Positions 39,677 to 49,906 of a stretch of 64,000 nucleotides of DNA are shown piece after piece (the stretch's first letter is position 1; each line of letters begins with the position of its first letter). Where the stretch lies: NCBI GenBank assembly GCA_002360945.1, contig DERO01000024.1, positions 124,001 through 188,000 of the forward strand, in the 5' to 3' direction. The notes below the pieces were generated by a model. That model did not search any database and had not been told where the DNA came from. It worked only from the letters and a program-made list of their open reading frames with translations. The translations under genes and the position numbers were made by a program. This stretch comes from Leclercia adecarboxylata. GTDB taxonomy: Bacteria > Pseudomonadota > Gammaproteobacteria > Enterobacterales > Enterobacteriaceae.

Positions 39677-40225
39677 ATGCAGGAATTAAGCGGCTTCTCT
39701 GTGCCAAAAGGGTTTCGTGGCGCAGGCGGTATTAAGGTGCAGTTGTGGTGGGCCGTTCAGGCAACGTTATTTGCCTGGTCACCACAAATAATGTACCGCT
39801 GGCGTGCTTTTTTATTACGCCTGTTTGGCGCAAAAATCGGAAAAAACGCAGTGATTCGACCGTCGGTAAAAATTACCTACCCGTGGAAATTAACCTTAGG
39901 GGATAACGCCTGGGTGGGTGACGATGCGGTGTTATATACGCTGGGTGATATTTCGATTGGCGCCAATTCGGTGGTGTCGCAGAAGTGTTATCTCTGTACC
40001 GGCAGTCACGATTATAAGAGTCAACATTTTGATATTAATGCGCAACCCATCATCCTGGGTGAGAAATGCTGGCTGGCGACCGATGTGTTTGTCGCTCCCG
40101 GTGTTTCCATTGGCGATGGCACCGTGGTTGGTGCGCGCAGCAGTGTATTTAAATCGCTTCCGGCAAATAAGATTTGCCGTGGCAATCCCGCAGTGGTGAT
40201 ACGCGAACGCGTAGAAACTGAATAA
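39677..40225 (+). CDS. wcaF: Colanic acid acetyltransferase WcaF
   Basis: This 182-residue hexapeptide-repeat acetyltransferase of the maltose/galactoside acetyltransferase type carries repeats around IGKNAVIRPSVKITYPWKL, GSHDYKSQHFDIN and VFVAPGVSIGDGTVVGARSSV. It acetylates fucose in the colanic acid repeat unit in E. coli. It ends 27 bases before gmd. Sequence here is AT-rich relative to gmd. Confidence 0.94.
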   Translation: MQELSGFSVPKGFRGAGGIKVQLWWAVQATLFAWSPQIMYRWRAFLLRLFGAKIGKNAVIRPSVKITYPWKLTLGDNAWVGDDAVLYTLGDISIGANSVVSQKCYLCTGSHDYKSQHFDINAQPIILGEKCWLATDVFVAPGVSIGDGTVVGARSSVFKSLPANKICRGNPAVVIRERVETE

Positions 40226-40252
40226 CTTCTGATAAGTCTGGAGAAAATAAAC

Positions 40253-41374
40253 ATGTCTAAAGTCGCTCTCATCACCGGCGTTACCGGACAGGATGGTTCT
40301 TATCTGGCGGAACTCCTGCTGGAAAAAGGCTACGAAGTGCACGGAATCAAACGTCGTGCCTCCTCGTTTAACACCGAGCGCGTGGATCATATCTACCAGG
40401 ATCCACATGCAGCAAACCCGAAATTCCACCTGCACTACGGTGACCTGACCGATAGCTCCAACCTGACCCGTATCCTGCAGGAAGTGCAGCCGGACGAGGT
40501 CTACAACCTGGGCGCAATGAGCCACGTTGCGGTCTCCTTCGAATCCCCGGAATATACCGCTGACGTGGATGCTATGGGCACCCTGCGTCTGCTGGAAGCG
40601 ATTCGCTTCCTCGGTCTGGAGAAGAAGACCCGTTTCTATCAGGCGTCTACCTCCGAGCTGTACGGCCTGGTGCAGGAGATCCCGCAGAAAGAGACCACCC
40701 CGTTCTACCCGCGCTCCCCGTATGCCGTGGCTAAAATGTACGCCTACTGGATCACCGTGAACTACCGCGAATCCTACGGCATCTACGCCTGTAACGGTAT
40801 TCTGTTCAACCACGAATCCCCGCGCCGCGGCGAAACCTTCGTGACCCGTAAAATCACCCGCGCCATCGCCAACATTGCCCAGGGTCTGGAATCCTGCCTG
40901 CACCTCGGCAACATGGATTCCCTGCGTGACTGGGGCCATGCCAAAGACTACGTGAAAATGCAGTGGATGATGCTGCAGCAGGAAAAACCAGAAGACTTCG
41001 TCATCGCTACCGGCGTGCAGTACTCCGTGCGTCAGTTCGTTGAGATGGCAGCGGCCCAGCTGGGTATCAAACTGCGCTTCGAAGGCACCGGCGTGGAAGA
41101 GAAGGGTATCGTTGTTTCCGTTACCGGCCATGACGCACCGGGCGTGAAGCCGGGCGATGTGATTGTCCAGGTTGACCCGCGCTACTTCCGTCCTGCTGAA
41201 GTAGAAACCCTGCTCGGCGACCCAAGCAAAGCGCACGAAAAACTGGGCTGGAAGCCGGAAATCACCCTCCAGGAGATGGTGTCTGAGATGGTTGCCCACG
41301 ATCTTGAAGCGGCGAAGAAACACTCCCTGCTCAAGTCCCATGGCTACGAGGTTGCCATCGCGCTGGAGTCCTGA
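40253..41374 (+). CDS. gmd: GDP-mannose 4,6-dehydratase
   Basis: This 373-residue short-chain dehydrogenase makes GDP-4-keto-6-deoxymannose, the first committed step to GDP-L-fucose. NADP binding is by [12 protein letters not shown] (9-20); catalytic Thr133, Glu135, Tyr157 and Lys161 are all present ([17 protein letters not shown]), at the numbers used for the E. coli enzyme. The coding sequence shows strongly optimised codon use. fcl begins 3 bases after its stop. Confidence 0.97.
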   Translation: MSKVALITGVTGQDGSYLAELLLEKGYEVHGIKRRASSFNTERVDHIYQDPHAANPKFHLHYGDLTDSSNLTRILQEVQPDEVYNLGAMSHVAVSFESPEYTADVDAMGTLRLLEAIRFLGLEKKTRFYQASTSELYGLVQEIPQKETTPFYPRSPYAVAKMYAYWITVNYRESYGIYACNGILFNHESPRRGETFVTRKITRAIANIAQGLESCLHLGNMDSLRDWGHAKDYVKMQWMMLQQEKPEDFVIATGVQYSVRQFVEMAAAQLGIKLRFEGTGVEEKGIVVSVTGHDAPGVKPGDVIVQVDPRYFRPAEVETLLGDPSKAHEKLGWKPEITLQEMVSEMVAHDLEAAKKHSLLKSHGYEVAIALES

Positions 41375-41376
41375 GT

Positions 41377-42342
41377 ATGAGCAAACAACGTATTTTTGTT
41401 GCTGGTCATCGCGGGATGGTGGGTTCCGCGATTGTCCGCCAGCTGGAACAGCGCGGCAACGTCGAACTGGTGCTGCGCAACCGCGATGAGCTGAATCTGC
41501 TGGATGCAGGCGCGGTGCAGGCCTTCTTTGCCGAGCAGCGCATCGACCAGGTCTATCTGGCGGCGGCAAAAGTGGGCGGCATTGTTGCCAATAACACCTA
41601 TCCGGCGGACTTCATCTACGAAAACATGATGATCGAGAGCAACATCATTCACGCTGCGCATCTGCATAACGTGAACAAGCTGTTGTTCCTCGGATCCTCC
41701 TGTATCTATCCGAAGATGGCGAAACAGCCGATCGCCGAGAGCGAGCTGCTGCAGGGCACGCTTGAAGCGACCAACGAGCCTTACGCCATCGCCAAGATTG
41801 CCGGGATCAAGCTGTGCGAATCCTATAACCGCCAGTACGGTCGCGACTATCGCTCGGTGATGCCGACCAACCTGTACGGCCCGAACGATAACTTCCACCC
41901 GAGCAACTCGCACGTGATCCCGGCGCTGCTGCGTCGTTTTCACGAGGCCACCGTCAGCAACGCGCCGGAAGTGGTGGTGTGGGGCAGCGGCACGCCGATG
42001 CGCGAGTTCCTGCACGTGGATGATATGGCAGCCGCCAGCATTCACGTGATGGAGCTGGCCCGCGAGGTGTGGCAGGAGAACACCGAGCCGATGTTGTCGC
42101 ACATCAACGTTGGCACCGGGGTGGACTGCACCATTCGCGAGCTGGCAGAGACCATCGCTCAGGTGGTGGGGTACAAGGGACGCGTGGCGTTCGATGCCAG
42201 CAAACCTGACGGCACGCCGCGCAAGCTGCTGGATGTGACCCGTCTGCATCAGCTGGGCTGGTTCCACGAGGTGACGCTGGCCGCAGGGCTGGCCAGCACT
42301 TACCAGTGGTTCCTGGAAAATCAGCAGCGCTTCCGGGGGTAG
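41377..42342 (+). CDS. fcl: GDP-L-fucose synthase
   Basis: This 321-residue epimerase/reductase (WcaG) converts the Gmd product to GDP-L-fucose with [18 protein letters not shown] binds the cofactor; catalytic Ser107 (GSSCIYPK), Tyr136 and Lys140 (EPYAIAK) are present. It is in the middle of the operon with close spacing on both sides. Confidence 0.97.
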   Translation: MSKQRIFVAGHRGMVGSAIVRQLEQRGNVELVLRNRDELNLLDAGAVQAFFAEQRIDQVYLAAAKVGGIVANNTYPADFIYENMMIESNIIHAAHLHNVNKLLFLGSSCIYPKMAKQPIAESELLQGTLEATNEPYAIAKIAGIKLCESYNRQYGRDYRSVMPTNLYGPNDNFHPSNSHVIPALLRRFHEATVSNAPEVVVWGSGTPMREFLHVDDMAAASIHVMELAREVWQENTEPMLSHINVGTGVDCTIRELAETIAQVVGYKGRVAFDASKPDGTPRKLLDVTRLHQLGWFHEVTLAAGLASTYQWFLENQQRFRG

Positions 42343-42344
42343 AT

Positions 42345-42818
42345 ATGTTTTTAAGTCAGGAAGATTTTGCCACTGTGGTGCGTTCCACTCCGCTGATCTC
42401 CATCGATCTGATTGTGGAGAACGAGCGGGGCGAGTTCCTGCTCGGGCAACGCACCAACCGTCCGGCGCAGGGCTTCTGGTTCGTGCCGGGCGGACGGGTG
42501 CAGAAAGACGAGACGCTGGAAAATGCCTTTGCGCGTCTCACTGAGGCGGAGCTGGGGCTGCGCCTGCCGATGACGGCGGGCCAGTTCTACGGGGTCTGGC
42601 AGCACTTCTATGACGACAACTTTTCCGGCACCGATTTCACCACCCACTACGTGGTGATCGGTTATCGCCTGCAGGTGAATCAGGCAGACCTGCGTCTGCC
42701 TGATTCCCAGCACGACGACTACCGCTGGCTGAAGCCGGATGCCCTGCTGGCAAGTGATAACGTGCATGACAACAGCCGGGCCTACTTCCTGGATCAGGTT
42801 GGGGTGCCGGGACTATGA
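42345..42818 (+). CDS. gmm: GDP-mannose mannosyl hydrolase (Nudix)
   Basis: This 157-residue Nudix-family enzyme (WcaH) splits GDP-mannose to GDP and mannose and may tune the GDP-sugar pool. The Nudix box is the atypical [20 protein letters not shown], where the REUxEE glutamates are partly replaced, a known feature of this subfamily. An upstream extension of the frame lies inside fcl; ATG 42345 is the start. It overlaps wcaI by 4 bases. Confidence 0.95.
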   Translation: MFLSQEDFATVVRSTPLISIDLIVENERGEFLLGQRTNRPAQGFWFVPGGRVQKDETLENAFARLTEAELGLRLPMTAGQFYGVWQHFYDDNFSGTDFTTHYVVIGYRLQVNQADLRLPDSQHDDYRWLKPDALLASDNVHDNSRAYFLDQVGVPGL

Positions 42819-44038
42819 AGATCCTCGTGTACGGAATTAACTACTCTCCCGAACTGACCGGTATCGGTAAATACACCGGCGAGATGGTGGAGTGGATGGC
42901 CAGCCAGGGTCACGAGGTGCGGGTCATTACGGCCCCGCCTTACTACCCGGAGTGGCAGGTGGGCGAAAATTATTCGAACTGGCGCTACCGCCGTGAAGTG
43001 GGGGCGGCCACCGTCTGGCGCTGCCCGCTCTACGTGCCGAAGCAACCTTCCACCTTAAAGCGTTTGATTCATCTGGGCAGCTTTGCCCTGAGCAGTTTCT
43101 TCCCGCTGATGGCGCAACGTCGCTGGAAGCCGGATCGCATTATCGGCGTGGTGCCGACCCTGTTTTGCACCCCAGGCATGCGCCTGCTGGGCAAGCTCTC
43201 CGGGGCCCGCACCCTGCTGCACATTCAGGATTATGAAGTGGACGCCATGCTTGGACTGGGTATGGCGGGCAAAAGCAAGGGCGGCAAAGTCGCGAAACTG
43301 GCCAGCGCCTTCGAGCGCAGCAGCCTGCATAAAGTCGATTATGTCTCGACCATCTCCCGCTCGATGATGAACAAGGCGCAGGAGAAGGGCGTGGCGGCGG
43401 AGAAGGTAATCTTCTTCCCTAACTGGTCCGAAGTGGCGCGTTTTCGCGACGTATCACCGGATGACGTGGCGGCGCTGCGTGCAGAGTTAGGGCTGGCAGA
43501 AGCGGAAAAAATCATTCTCTATTCCGGCAATATCGGGCAAAAGCAGGGGCTGGAGAACGTCATCGATGCTGCTGCTCAGTTCAGCGATAAGCCCTGGCAG
43601 TTTGTCATTGTTGGCCAGGGGGGCGGCAAAGCGCAGCTGGTAAAAATGGCTCAAGAGCGCAACTTGCCCAATGTCAGGTTCCTGCCGCTGCAGTCATACG
43701 ACGCTTTACCGGCGCTGCTGAAGATGGCCGATTGCCATCTTGTGGTGCAAAAGCGCGGCGCGGCGGATGCAGTTCTGCCCTCCAAACTGACCAATATTCT
43801 GGCGGTGGGCGGTAACGCGGTGATCACCGCCGAGGCCCACACCGAGCTGGGCCAGCTGTGCGACAACCTGCCGGGGATCGCGGTGTGCGTTGAGCCGGAG
43901 TCGGTGCCCGCGCTGGTGGCCGGAATCGAACAAGCACTCACTATGCCCAAAGAGAACGGGGTAGCCCGTGACTATGCCGAACGCACGCTCGAGAAAGAGA
44001 ACGTGCTGAGCCAGTTTATTGCAGATATTCGGGGATAA
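42815..44038 (+). CDS. wcaI: Colanic acid glycosyltransferase WcaI (GT4)
   Basis: This 407-residue GT-B glycosyltransferase starts [20 protein letters not shown], has [19 protein letters not shown] in the donor domain, and a [16 protein letters not shown] loop. In E. coli it adds the first fucose to the lipid-linked glucose made by WcaJ. It is coupled to gmm by an ATGA overlap and separated from cpsB by 3 bases. Confidence 0.95.
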   Translation: MKILVYGINYSPELTGIGKYTGEMVEWMASQGHEVRVITAPPYYPEWQVGENYSNWRYRREVGAATVWRCPLYVPKQPSTLKRLIHLGSFALSSFFPLMAQRRWKPDRIIGVVPTLFCTPGMRLLGKLSGARTLLHIQDYEVDAMLGLGMAGKSKGGKVAKLASAFERSSLHKVDYVSTISRSMMNKAQEKGVAAEKVIFFPNWSEVARFRDVSPDDVAALRAELGLAEAEKIILYSGNIGQKQGLENVIDAAAQFSDKPWQFVIVGQGGGKAQLVKMAQERNLPNVRFLPLQSYDALPALLKMADCHLVVQKRGAADAVLPSKLTNILAVGGNAVITAEAHTELGQLCDNLPGIAVCVEPESVPALVAGIEQALTMPKENGVARDYAERTLEKENVLSQFIADIRG

Positions 44039-44041
44039 ATC

Positions 44042-45478
44042 ATGAGTAAAAATACGTTGTACCCGGTGGTAATGGCAGGTGGCTCTGGCAGCCGGTTGTG
44101 GCCGCTCTCCCGCGTGCTCTATCCGAAACAGTTCCTCTGCCTGAAAGGGGAGCTCACCATGCTGCAGACGACGGTCAACCGTCTGAATGGCGTGAATTGT
44201 GAAAGCCCGGTGGTGATCTGTAACGAACAGCACCGCTTTATCGTCGCCGAGCAACTGCGTCAGCTCAACAAGCTGACCGAAAACATCATTCTGGAACCTG
44301 CCGGCCGTAACACCGCCCCGGCCATCGCCCTGGCGGCGCTGGCGGCGCAGCGCAGCAGCCCGGATTGCGATCCGCTGATGCTGGTGCTGGCGGCGGATCA
44401 CGTGATCCAGCAGGAAGAGGCCTTCCGCGACGCCGTGCGCGCCGCCATTCCTTATGCCGAGAGCGGCAAGCTGGTGACCTTCGGCATCGTGCCGGATCTG
44501 CCGGAAACCGGCTATGGCTACATCCGTCGCGGCAACGTCACGCCGGGCGAGGGCGACAGCCTGGCCTTTGACGTGGCGCAGTTTGTCGAGAAACCGAATA
44601 TGGAAACCGCCCAGGCCTACGTTGCCAGCGGTGAGTATTACTGGAACAGCGGCATGTTCCTGTTCCGCGCTGGACGTTATCTGGAAGAGCTGGAGAAGTA
44701 CCGCCCGGATATCCTGCACGCCTGCCAGCAGGCCATGGCTACCGTCGACCCGGATCTGGACTTTATTCGCGTCGATGAAGCCGCGTTCCTCGCCTGTCCG
44801 GAAGAGTCGGTGGATTACGCAGTGATGGAAAAAACCGCCGATGCGGTAGTAGTGCCAATGGATGCAGGCTGGAGCGACGTCGGCTCCTGGTCTTCCCTGT
44901 GGGAGATCAGCGCCCAGACGCCGGAAGGCAACGTCCATCACGGAGATGTGATCAGCCATAAAACCGAGAACAGCTATGTCTATGCCGAGTCCGGGCTGGT
45001 GACCACCGTCGGGGTGAAGGATCTGGTGGTGGTGCAGACCAAAGACGCGGTGCTGATTGCCGATCGCAACGCGGTGCAGGACGTCAAAAAAGTGGTAGAG
45101 CAGATTAAGGCCGATGGCCGCCATGAGCACCACATTCACCGCGAAGTGTACCGTCCGTGGGGCAAATATGACTCCATCGACGAGGGCGATCGCTACCAGG
45201 TCAAACGCATCACCGTGAAACCGGGGGAGGGGCTGTCGGTGCAGATGCACCATCACCGCGCCGAGCACTGGGTGGTGGTGGCGGGTACCGCCAAAGTGAC
45301 CATCAACGAGGTGGAGACGCTGCTGGGTGAAAATGAATCCATTTACATCCCATTAGGCGCGACCCACTGCCTGGAAAACCCGGGGAAAATTCCGCTCGAT
45401 CTGATTGAAGTGCGCTCCGGCTCGTACCTGGAAGAGGACGATATTGTCCGCTTTGAGGATCGTTACGGCCGGGTCTAG
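44042..45478 (+). CDS. cpsB: Mannose-1-phosphate guanylyltransferase (ManC)
   Basis: This 478-residue enzyme makes GDP-mannose from mannose-1-phosphate and GTP. The pyrophosphorylase signature is [21 protein letters not shown] (split: GGSGSRLWP then PKQF), with FVEKPN later. A C-terminal cupin domain of the type II phosphomannose isomerase kind (about 360-475) contains [16 protein letters not shown]. The gene feeds Gmd with substrate. Confidence 0.96.
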   Translation: MSKNTLYPVVMAGGSGSRLWPLSRVLYPKQFLCLKGELTMLQTTVNRLNGVNCESPVVICNEQHRFIVAEQLRQLNKLTENIILEPAGRNTAPAIALAALAAQRSSPDCDPLMLVLAADHVIQQEEAFRDAVRAAIPYAESGKLVTFGIVPDLPETGYGYIRRGNVTPGEGDSLAFDVAQFVEKPNMETAQAYVASGEYYWNSGMFLFRAGRYLEELEKYRPDILHACQQAMATVDPDLDFIRVDEAAFLACPEESVDYAVMEKTADAVVVPMDAGWSDVGSWSSLWEISAQTPEGNVHHGDVISHKTENSYVYAESGLVTTVGVKDLVVVQTKDAVLIADRNAVQDVKKVVEQIKADGRHEHHIHREVYRPWGKYDSIDEGDRYQVKRITVKPGEGLSVQMHHHRAEHWVVVAGTAKVTINEVETLLGENESIYIPLGATHCLENPGKIPLDLIEVRSGSYLEEDDIVRFEDRYGRV

Positions 45479-45494
45479 CCCCGGAGCGTGCCTT

Positions 45495-45572
45495 GCCGGA
45501 TGCGCGTTGCTTATCCGGCCTACGAATGAAGCAAAACAACAAATTTAATTGGCCCTGTCCGGGTCGGGCCAA
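45495..45572. repeat. REP half-palindrome and second hairpin between cpsB and cpsG
   Basis: GCCGGAT (45495-45501) pairs with ATCCGGC (45513-45519), a typical single REP unit ending CCGGCCTACG. Downstream TTGGCCC (45549-45555) pairs with GGGCCAA (45566-45572). These lie inside the operon, in the longest gap of the colanic acid cluster (118 bases), and may set differential mRNA stability or mild attenuation before cpsG. Confidence 0.65.
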
Positions 45573-45596
45573 CTGTTGCCTGAATAAGGGGTAATG

Positions 45597-46967
45597 ATGC
45601 AAAAATTAACCTGTTTTAAAGCCTACGATATTCGCGGCAAGCTCGGTGAAGAGCTGAATGAAGACATTGCGTGGCGCATTGGCCGCGCGTACGGTGAATA
45701 TTTAAAGCCGAAAACCATTGTGCTGGGCGGCGATGTGCGTCTGACCAGCGAAGCCCTGAAGCTGGCGCTGGCGAAAGGGCTGCAGGACGCGGGCGTCGAC
45801 GTGCTGGACATCGGTCTGTCCGGCACCGAAGAGATCTACTTTGCCACCTTCCATTTAGGGGTGGACGGCGGGATCGAAGTGACCGCCAGCCACAACCCGA
45901 TGGACTACAACGGCATGAAGCTGGTGCGCGAGGGGGCTCGTCCAATCAGCGGCGACACTGGCCTGCGCGACGTGCAGCGTCTGGCGGAAGCCAACGACTT
46001 CCCGCCGGTGAACGAGGCCAAACGCGGCAGCTACAAAAAAATTGAGCTGCGCGAGGCCTATATCGACCACCTGCTGGGCTATATCAACCTGACGAACCTC
46101 AAGCCGCTGAAGCTGGTGATCAACTCCGGCAACGGCGCGGCAGGCCCGGTGGTGGATGCCCTCGAAGCCCGCTTTAAAGCGCTTAACGTGCCTGTGACCT
46201 TCGTGAAAGTCCACAACACCCCGGACGGCAACTTCCCGAACGGCATCCCGAACCCGCTGCTGCCTGAGTGCCGGGCCGATACCCGCAACGCGGTGATTGA
46301 GCACGGCGCGGACATGGGCATTGCCTTTGACGGCGATTTCGACCGCTGCTTCCTGTTCGACGAAAAAGGGCAGTTTATCGAGGGATACTACATTGTCGGC
46401 CTGCTGGCGGAAGCCTTCCTCGAGAAAAACCCAGGGGCGAAAATCATCCATGACCCACGTCTCTCCTGGAACACCGTGGACGTGGTGGCTGCGGCGGGCG
46501 GTCAGCCGGTGATGTCCAAAACCGGCCATGCGTTCATCAAAGAGCGGATGCGCGAAGAGGATGCGATTTACGGCGGCGAGATGAGCGCCCATCACTACTT
46601 CCGCGATTTTGCCTACTGCGACAGCGGGATGATCCCGTGGCTGCTGGTCACCGAACTGCTGTGCCTGAAGGGCCAGTCGCTGGGTGAGCTGGTGCGTGAC
46701 CGCATGGCGGCCTTCCCGGCGAGCGGGGAGATCAACAGCACGCTCGCGGCACCGGCCGAGGCGATTGCCCGCGTCGAGCACCACTTTGCCCTGCACGCGC
46801 TGGAGATCGACCGTACCGACGGCATCAGCATGACCTTCCCTCAGTGGCGCTTCAACCTGCGCTCGTCAAACACCGAGCCGGTGGTGCGCCTGAACGTGGA
46901 ATCCCGCGCCGATGCGGCGCTGATGGCGGCGCGAACGCAGGACATTATGGCGCTGTTGAATCAGTAA
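45597..46967 (+). CDS. cpsG: Phosphomannomutase (ManB)
   Basis: This 456-residue alpha-D-phosphohexomutase converts mannose-6-phosphate to mannose-1-phosphate. The phosphoserine loop is [11 protein letters not shown] (Ser98), metal is bound by AFDGDFDRC, sugar specificity by [10 protein letters not shown], and the phosphate-binding loop is [11 protein letters not shown]. Two adjacent ATGs occur; the second (45597) is 5 bases from AAGGGG and matches E. coli. It is the last of the GDP-fucose precursor genes in the operon. Confidence 0.96.
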   Translation: MQKLTCFKAYDIRGKLGEELNEDIAWRIGRAYGEYLKPKTIVLGGDVRLTSEALKLALAKGLQDAGVDVLDIGLSGTEEIYFATFHLGVDGGIEVTASHNPMDYNGMKLVREGARPISGDTGLRDVQRLAEANDFPPVNEAKRGSYKKIELREAYIDHLLGYINLTNLKPLKLVINSGNGAAGPVVDALEARFKALNVPVTFVKVHNTPDGNFPNGIPNPLLPECRADTRNAVIEHGADMGIAFDGDFDRCFLFDEKGQFIEGYYIVGLLAEAFLEKNPGAKIIHDPRLSWNTVDVVAAAGGQPVMSKTGHAFIKERMREEDAIYGGEMSAHHYFRDFAYCDSGMIPWLLVTELLCLKGQSLGELVRDRMAAFPASGEINSTLAAPAEAIARVEHHFALHALEIDRTDGISMTFPQWRFNLRSSNTEPVVRLNVESRADAALMAARTQDIMALLNQ

Positions 46968-46973
46968 TCCTTG

Positions 46974-46996
46974 CCCCTCTCCCGACGGGGGAGGGG
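46974..46996. repeat. GC-rich hairpin between cpsG and wcaJ
   Basis: CCCCTCTCCC (46974-46983) pairs with GGGGGAGGGG (46987-46996), with one G-T pair, around GAC. It lies within the operon between cpsG and wcaJ and has no T-run. It belongs to the same kind as the hairpins at 1948 and 29087. Confidence 0.6.
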
Positions 46997-47016
46997 ACCC
47001 TGAAACAGGAACAACG

Positions 47017-48411
47017 ATGACAAATCTAAAAAAGCGCGAGCGAGCCAAAACGAATGCATCGTTAATCTCTATGGTGCAGCGTTTTTCTGATATCACCATC
47101 ATGTTCGGTGGCTTGTGGATGGTGTGTAAACTCAGCGGGCTGCCTTTCCTCTACATGCACCTGCTGATGGCGCTGATCGCCCTGGTAGTCTTCCAGATGA
47201 TCGGCGGGATGACCGACTTCTACCGTTCATGGCGTGGCGTCAAGATCGCCACCGAGCTCCTGCTATTGCTGCAGAACTGGACCTTAAGCCTGGTCTTCAG
47301 CTTCGGGCTGGTCGCCTTCAACAACGACTTTGATAATCGCTTTGCTACCTACTTTGCCTGGTACCTGCTCACCAGCGTGGGGATGGTGGTCTGCCGATCG
47401 CTGATCCGCTTCGGCGCAGGCTGGCTGCGTAACCGCGGCTACAACACCCGCCGGGTGGCGGTGGCCGGAAGTCTGCCGGCCGGGTTGGCGCTGCTCGACG
47501 GCTTTCGTAAAGAGCCGTGGCTGGGCTTTGATGTGGTTGGGGTTTATCACGACGCGCAGCCGGGCGGTGTCTCTGCGGACTGGGCCGGTAACTATTCGCA
47601 GCTGGTGGACGATGCCAAAGCCGGCAAGATCCACAACGTCTACATCGCCATGCCGATGAGCGACGAGGCCCGAATCAAAACCCTGATGCACAAACTGGCG
47701 GATACCACCTGCTCGGTGATCCTCATCCCCGATGTCTTCACCTTTAATATCCTGCATTCCCGCATTGAAGAGGTGAACGGCGTACCGGTGGTGCCGCTGT
47801 ATGACACGCCGCTCTCCGGGCTCAACCGGGTGCTGAAGCGCGTGGAGGACATCGTCCTCTCCTCGATGATCCTGCTGCTGATCTCCCCCGTGCTCTGCGC
47901 CATTGCGCTGGCGGTGAAGCTCACCTCTAAGGGGCCGGTTATCTTCCGCCAGACCCGCTACGGCATGGACGGTAAGCCGATCATGGTGTGGAAATTCCGC
48001 TCCATGAAGGTGATGGAGAACGACGAGGTGGTGACCCAGGCCACGCAAAACGATCCGCGCGTCACCCGCGTCGGTAACTTCCTGCGCCGCACCTCCCTCG
48101 ACGAACTGCCGCAGTTTATAAATGTGTTAACCGGGGGCATGTCGATTGTTGGCCCGCGTCCGCACGCGGTGGCGCATAACGAGCAGTACCGTACCCTGAT
48201 TGAAGGCTACATGCTGCGCCATAAAGTGAAACCGGGCATCACCGGCTGGGCGCAGATCAACGGCTGGCGCGGTGAAACCGACACCCTGGAGAAGATGGAA
48301 AAACGTATTGAATTCGATCTGGAGTACATCCGCGAGTGGAGCCTCTGGTTCGATATCAAAATCGTGTTTCTCACCGTCTTCAAGGGCTTCGTGAACAAAG
48401 CGGCGTACTAA
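47017..48411 (+). CDS. wcaJ: Undecaprenyl-phosphate glucose phosphotransferase WcaJ
   Basis: This 464-residue polyprenol-phosphate hexose-1-phosphate transferase starts colanic acid synthesis by moving glucose-1-phosphate to undecaprenyl phosphate. Four N-terminal helices are followed by a CoA-binding-like domain. A re-entrant membrane helix with SPVLCAIALAVKL and the catalytic domain follow (VWKFRSMKV, RRTSLDELPQFINVL, SIVGPRPH, KPGITGWAQINGWRGE). The protein is near-identical to E. coli WcaJ at both ends. wzxC begins one base after its stop. Confidence 0.97.
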   Translation: MTNLKKRERAKTNASLISMVQRFSDITIMFGGLWMVCKLSGLPFLYMHLLMALIALVVFQMIGGMTDFYRSWRGVKIATELLLLLQNWTLSLVFSFGLVAFNNDFDNRFATYFAWYLLTSVGMVVCRSLIRFGAGWLRNRGYNTRRVAVAGSLPAGLALLDGFRKEPWLGFDVVGVYHDAQPGGVSADWAGNYSQLVDDAKAGKIHNVYIAMPMSDEARIKTLMHKLADTTCSVILIPDVFTFNILHSRIEEVNGVPVVPLYDTPLSGLNRVLKRVEDIVLSSMILLLISPVLCAIALAVKLTSKGPVIFRQTRYGMDGKPIMVWKFRSMKVMENDEVVTQATQNDPRVTRVGNFLRRTSLDELPQFINVLTGGMSIVGPRPHAVAHNEQYRTLIEGYMLRHKVKPGITGWAQINGWRGETDTLEKMEKRIEFDLEYIREWSLWFDIKIVFLTVFKGFVNKAAY

Positions 48412-48412
48412 C

Positions 48413-49891
48413 ATGAGCTTACGTGAAAAAACCCTCAGCGGGGCAAAGTGGTCGGCTATCGCCACGGTGATCATCATCGGCCTCGGCCTGGTGCAGATGA
48501 CGGTGCTGGCGCGCATTATCGATAACCACCAGTTTGGCCTGTTGACGGTCTCGCTGGTGATCATCGCCCTGGCCGATACGCTGTCGGACTTCGGTATCGC
48601 CAACTCGATTATTCAGCGCAAAGAGATCAGCCATCTGGAGCTGACCACCCTCTACTGGCTGAACGTTGGCCTTGGGGTGCTGGTATTTGTCGCACTTTTC
48701 CTGCTCAGTGATGTTATTGCTGGCGCGCTGAACAACCCGGAGCTGGCCCCGCTGATGCGCGCCCTGTCGTTTGCGTTTGTGGTGATCCCGCACGGGCAGC
48801 AGTTCCGCGCCCTGATGCAAAAGGAGCTGGAGTTCAGCAAAATCGGTATGATCGAGACCAGCGCGGTGCTGGCCGGGTTTACCTTTACCGTGGTCAGCGC
48901 CCATTTCTGGCCGCTGGCGATGACCGCCATCCTCGGCTATCTGGTGAACTCTGCCGTGCGCACCCTGCTGTTCGGCTACTTTGGCCGCAAGATTTACCGT
49001 CCTGGCTTCCACTTCTCGCTCTCTTCGGTGTCGTCCAACCTGCGCTTCGGCGCCTGGCTGACCGCCGATAGCATCATCAACTACGTGAACACCAACCTTT
49101 CCACTTTAGTACTGGCGCGCATCCTCGGTGCCAGCGTGGCGGGTGGCTATAACCTGGCATACAACGTAGCGGTTGTACCGCCGATGAAGCTCAACCCGAT
49201 CATCACCCGCGTGCTGTTCCCGGCGTTTGCCAAAATCCAGGACGACACGGAAAAGCTGCGGATCAACTTCTACAAGCTGCTGTCGGTGGTGGGGATCATT
49301 AACTTCCCGACCCTGCTGGGGCTGATGGTGGTCTCCGGCAATCTGGTGCCGCTGGTGTTCGGCGAAAAGTGGGTCAGTATTGTGCCAATCCTGCAGCTGC
49401 TGTGCGTGGTGGGGCTGCTGCGCTCCGTCGGTAACCCGATCGGTTCGCTGCTGATGGCCAAAGCCCGCGTCGATATCAGCTTTAAATTTAACGTCTTCAA
49501 GACATTTCTGTTTATTCCGGCGATCGTCATCGGCGGCCATCTGGCCGGCGCGATGGGGGTCACGCTGGGCTTCCTGCTGGTGCAGATTATCAACACCGTA
49601 CTGAGCTACTTCGTGATGATTAAGCCAGTGCTGGGCTCCAGCTATCGCCAGTACATTCTGAGCCTGTGGCTGCCGTTTTACCTGTCGCTGCCGACGCTGG
49701 CGGTAAGCTATGGCCTGGGCATTGCCCTCAACGGCCATCTGCCGCTGGCGGCGCTGCTGGCAGTACAGGTGGCAGCGGGTGCGCTGGCCTTCGCGGTGAT
49801 GATCGTACTGTCGCGCAATGCGCTGGTGGTGGAGATCAAACGTCAGTTCTGCCGCAACGAAAAGATAAAAACGCTGCTTCGCGCAGGCTAA
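48413..49891 (+). CDS. wzxC: Colanic acid flippase WzxC
   Basis: This 492-residue protein of the MOP exporter superfamily has about 14 membrane helices. It moves the undecaprenyl-linked repeat unit to the periplasmic face. The start MSLREKTLSGAKWSAIATV and the motif VSLVIIALADTLSDFGIANSIIQRK (in part ADTLSDFGIANSIIQ) are those of the WzxC/Wzx family. It is located between wcaJ and wcaK as in E. coli. Confidence 0.96.
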   Translation: MSLREKTLSGAKWSAIATVIIIGLGLVQMTVLARIIDNHQFGLLTVSLVIIALADTLSDFGIANSIIQRKEISHLELTTLYWLNVGLGVLVFVALFLLSDVIAGALNNPELAPLMRALSFAFVVIPHGQQFRALMQKELEFSKIGMIETSAVLAGFTFTVVSAHFWPLAMTAILGYLVNSAVRTLLFGYFGRKIYRPGFHFSLSSVSSNLRFGAWLTADSIINYVNTNLSTLVLARILGASVAGGYNLAYNVAVVPPMKLNPIITRVLFPAFAKIQDDTEKLRINFYKLLSVVGIINFPTLLGLMVVSGNLVPLVFGEKWVSIVPILQLLCVVGLLRSVGNPIGSLLMAKARVDISFKFNVFKTFLFIPAIVIGGHLAGAMGVTLGFLLVQIINTVLSYFVMIKPVLGSSYRQYILSLWLPFYLSLPTLAVSYGLGIALNGHLPLAALLAVQVAAGALAFAVMIVLSRNALVVEIKRQFCRNEKIKTLLRAG

Positions 49892-49906
49892 TTTTAAGAG
49901 GTCATT

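Noticed and set aside
39932..41569. 545-codon open frame antisense to wcaF, gmd and fcl
   Set aside because: Frame stays open because of strong codon bias in gmd; it crosses gene borders and shows no recognisable domain.
43706..45268. 520-codon open frame antisense to wcaI and cpsB
   Set aside because: Same codon-bias effect; the real genes on the plus strand carry complete catalytic motifs.
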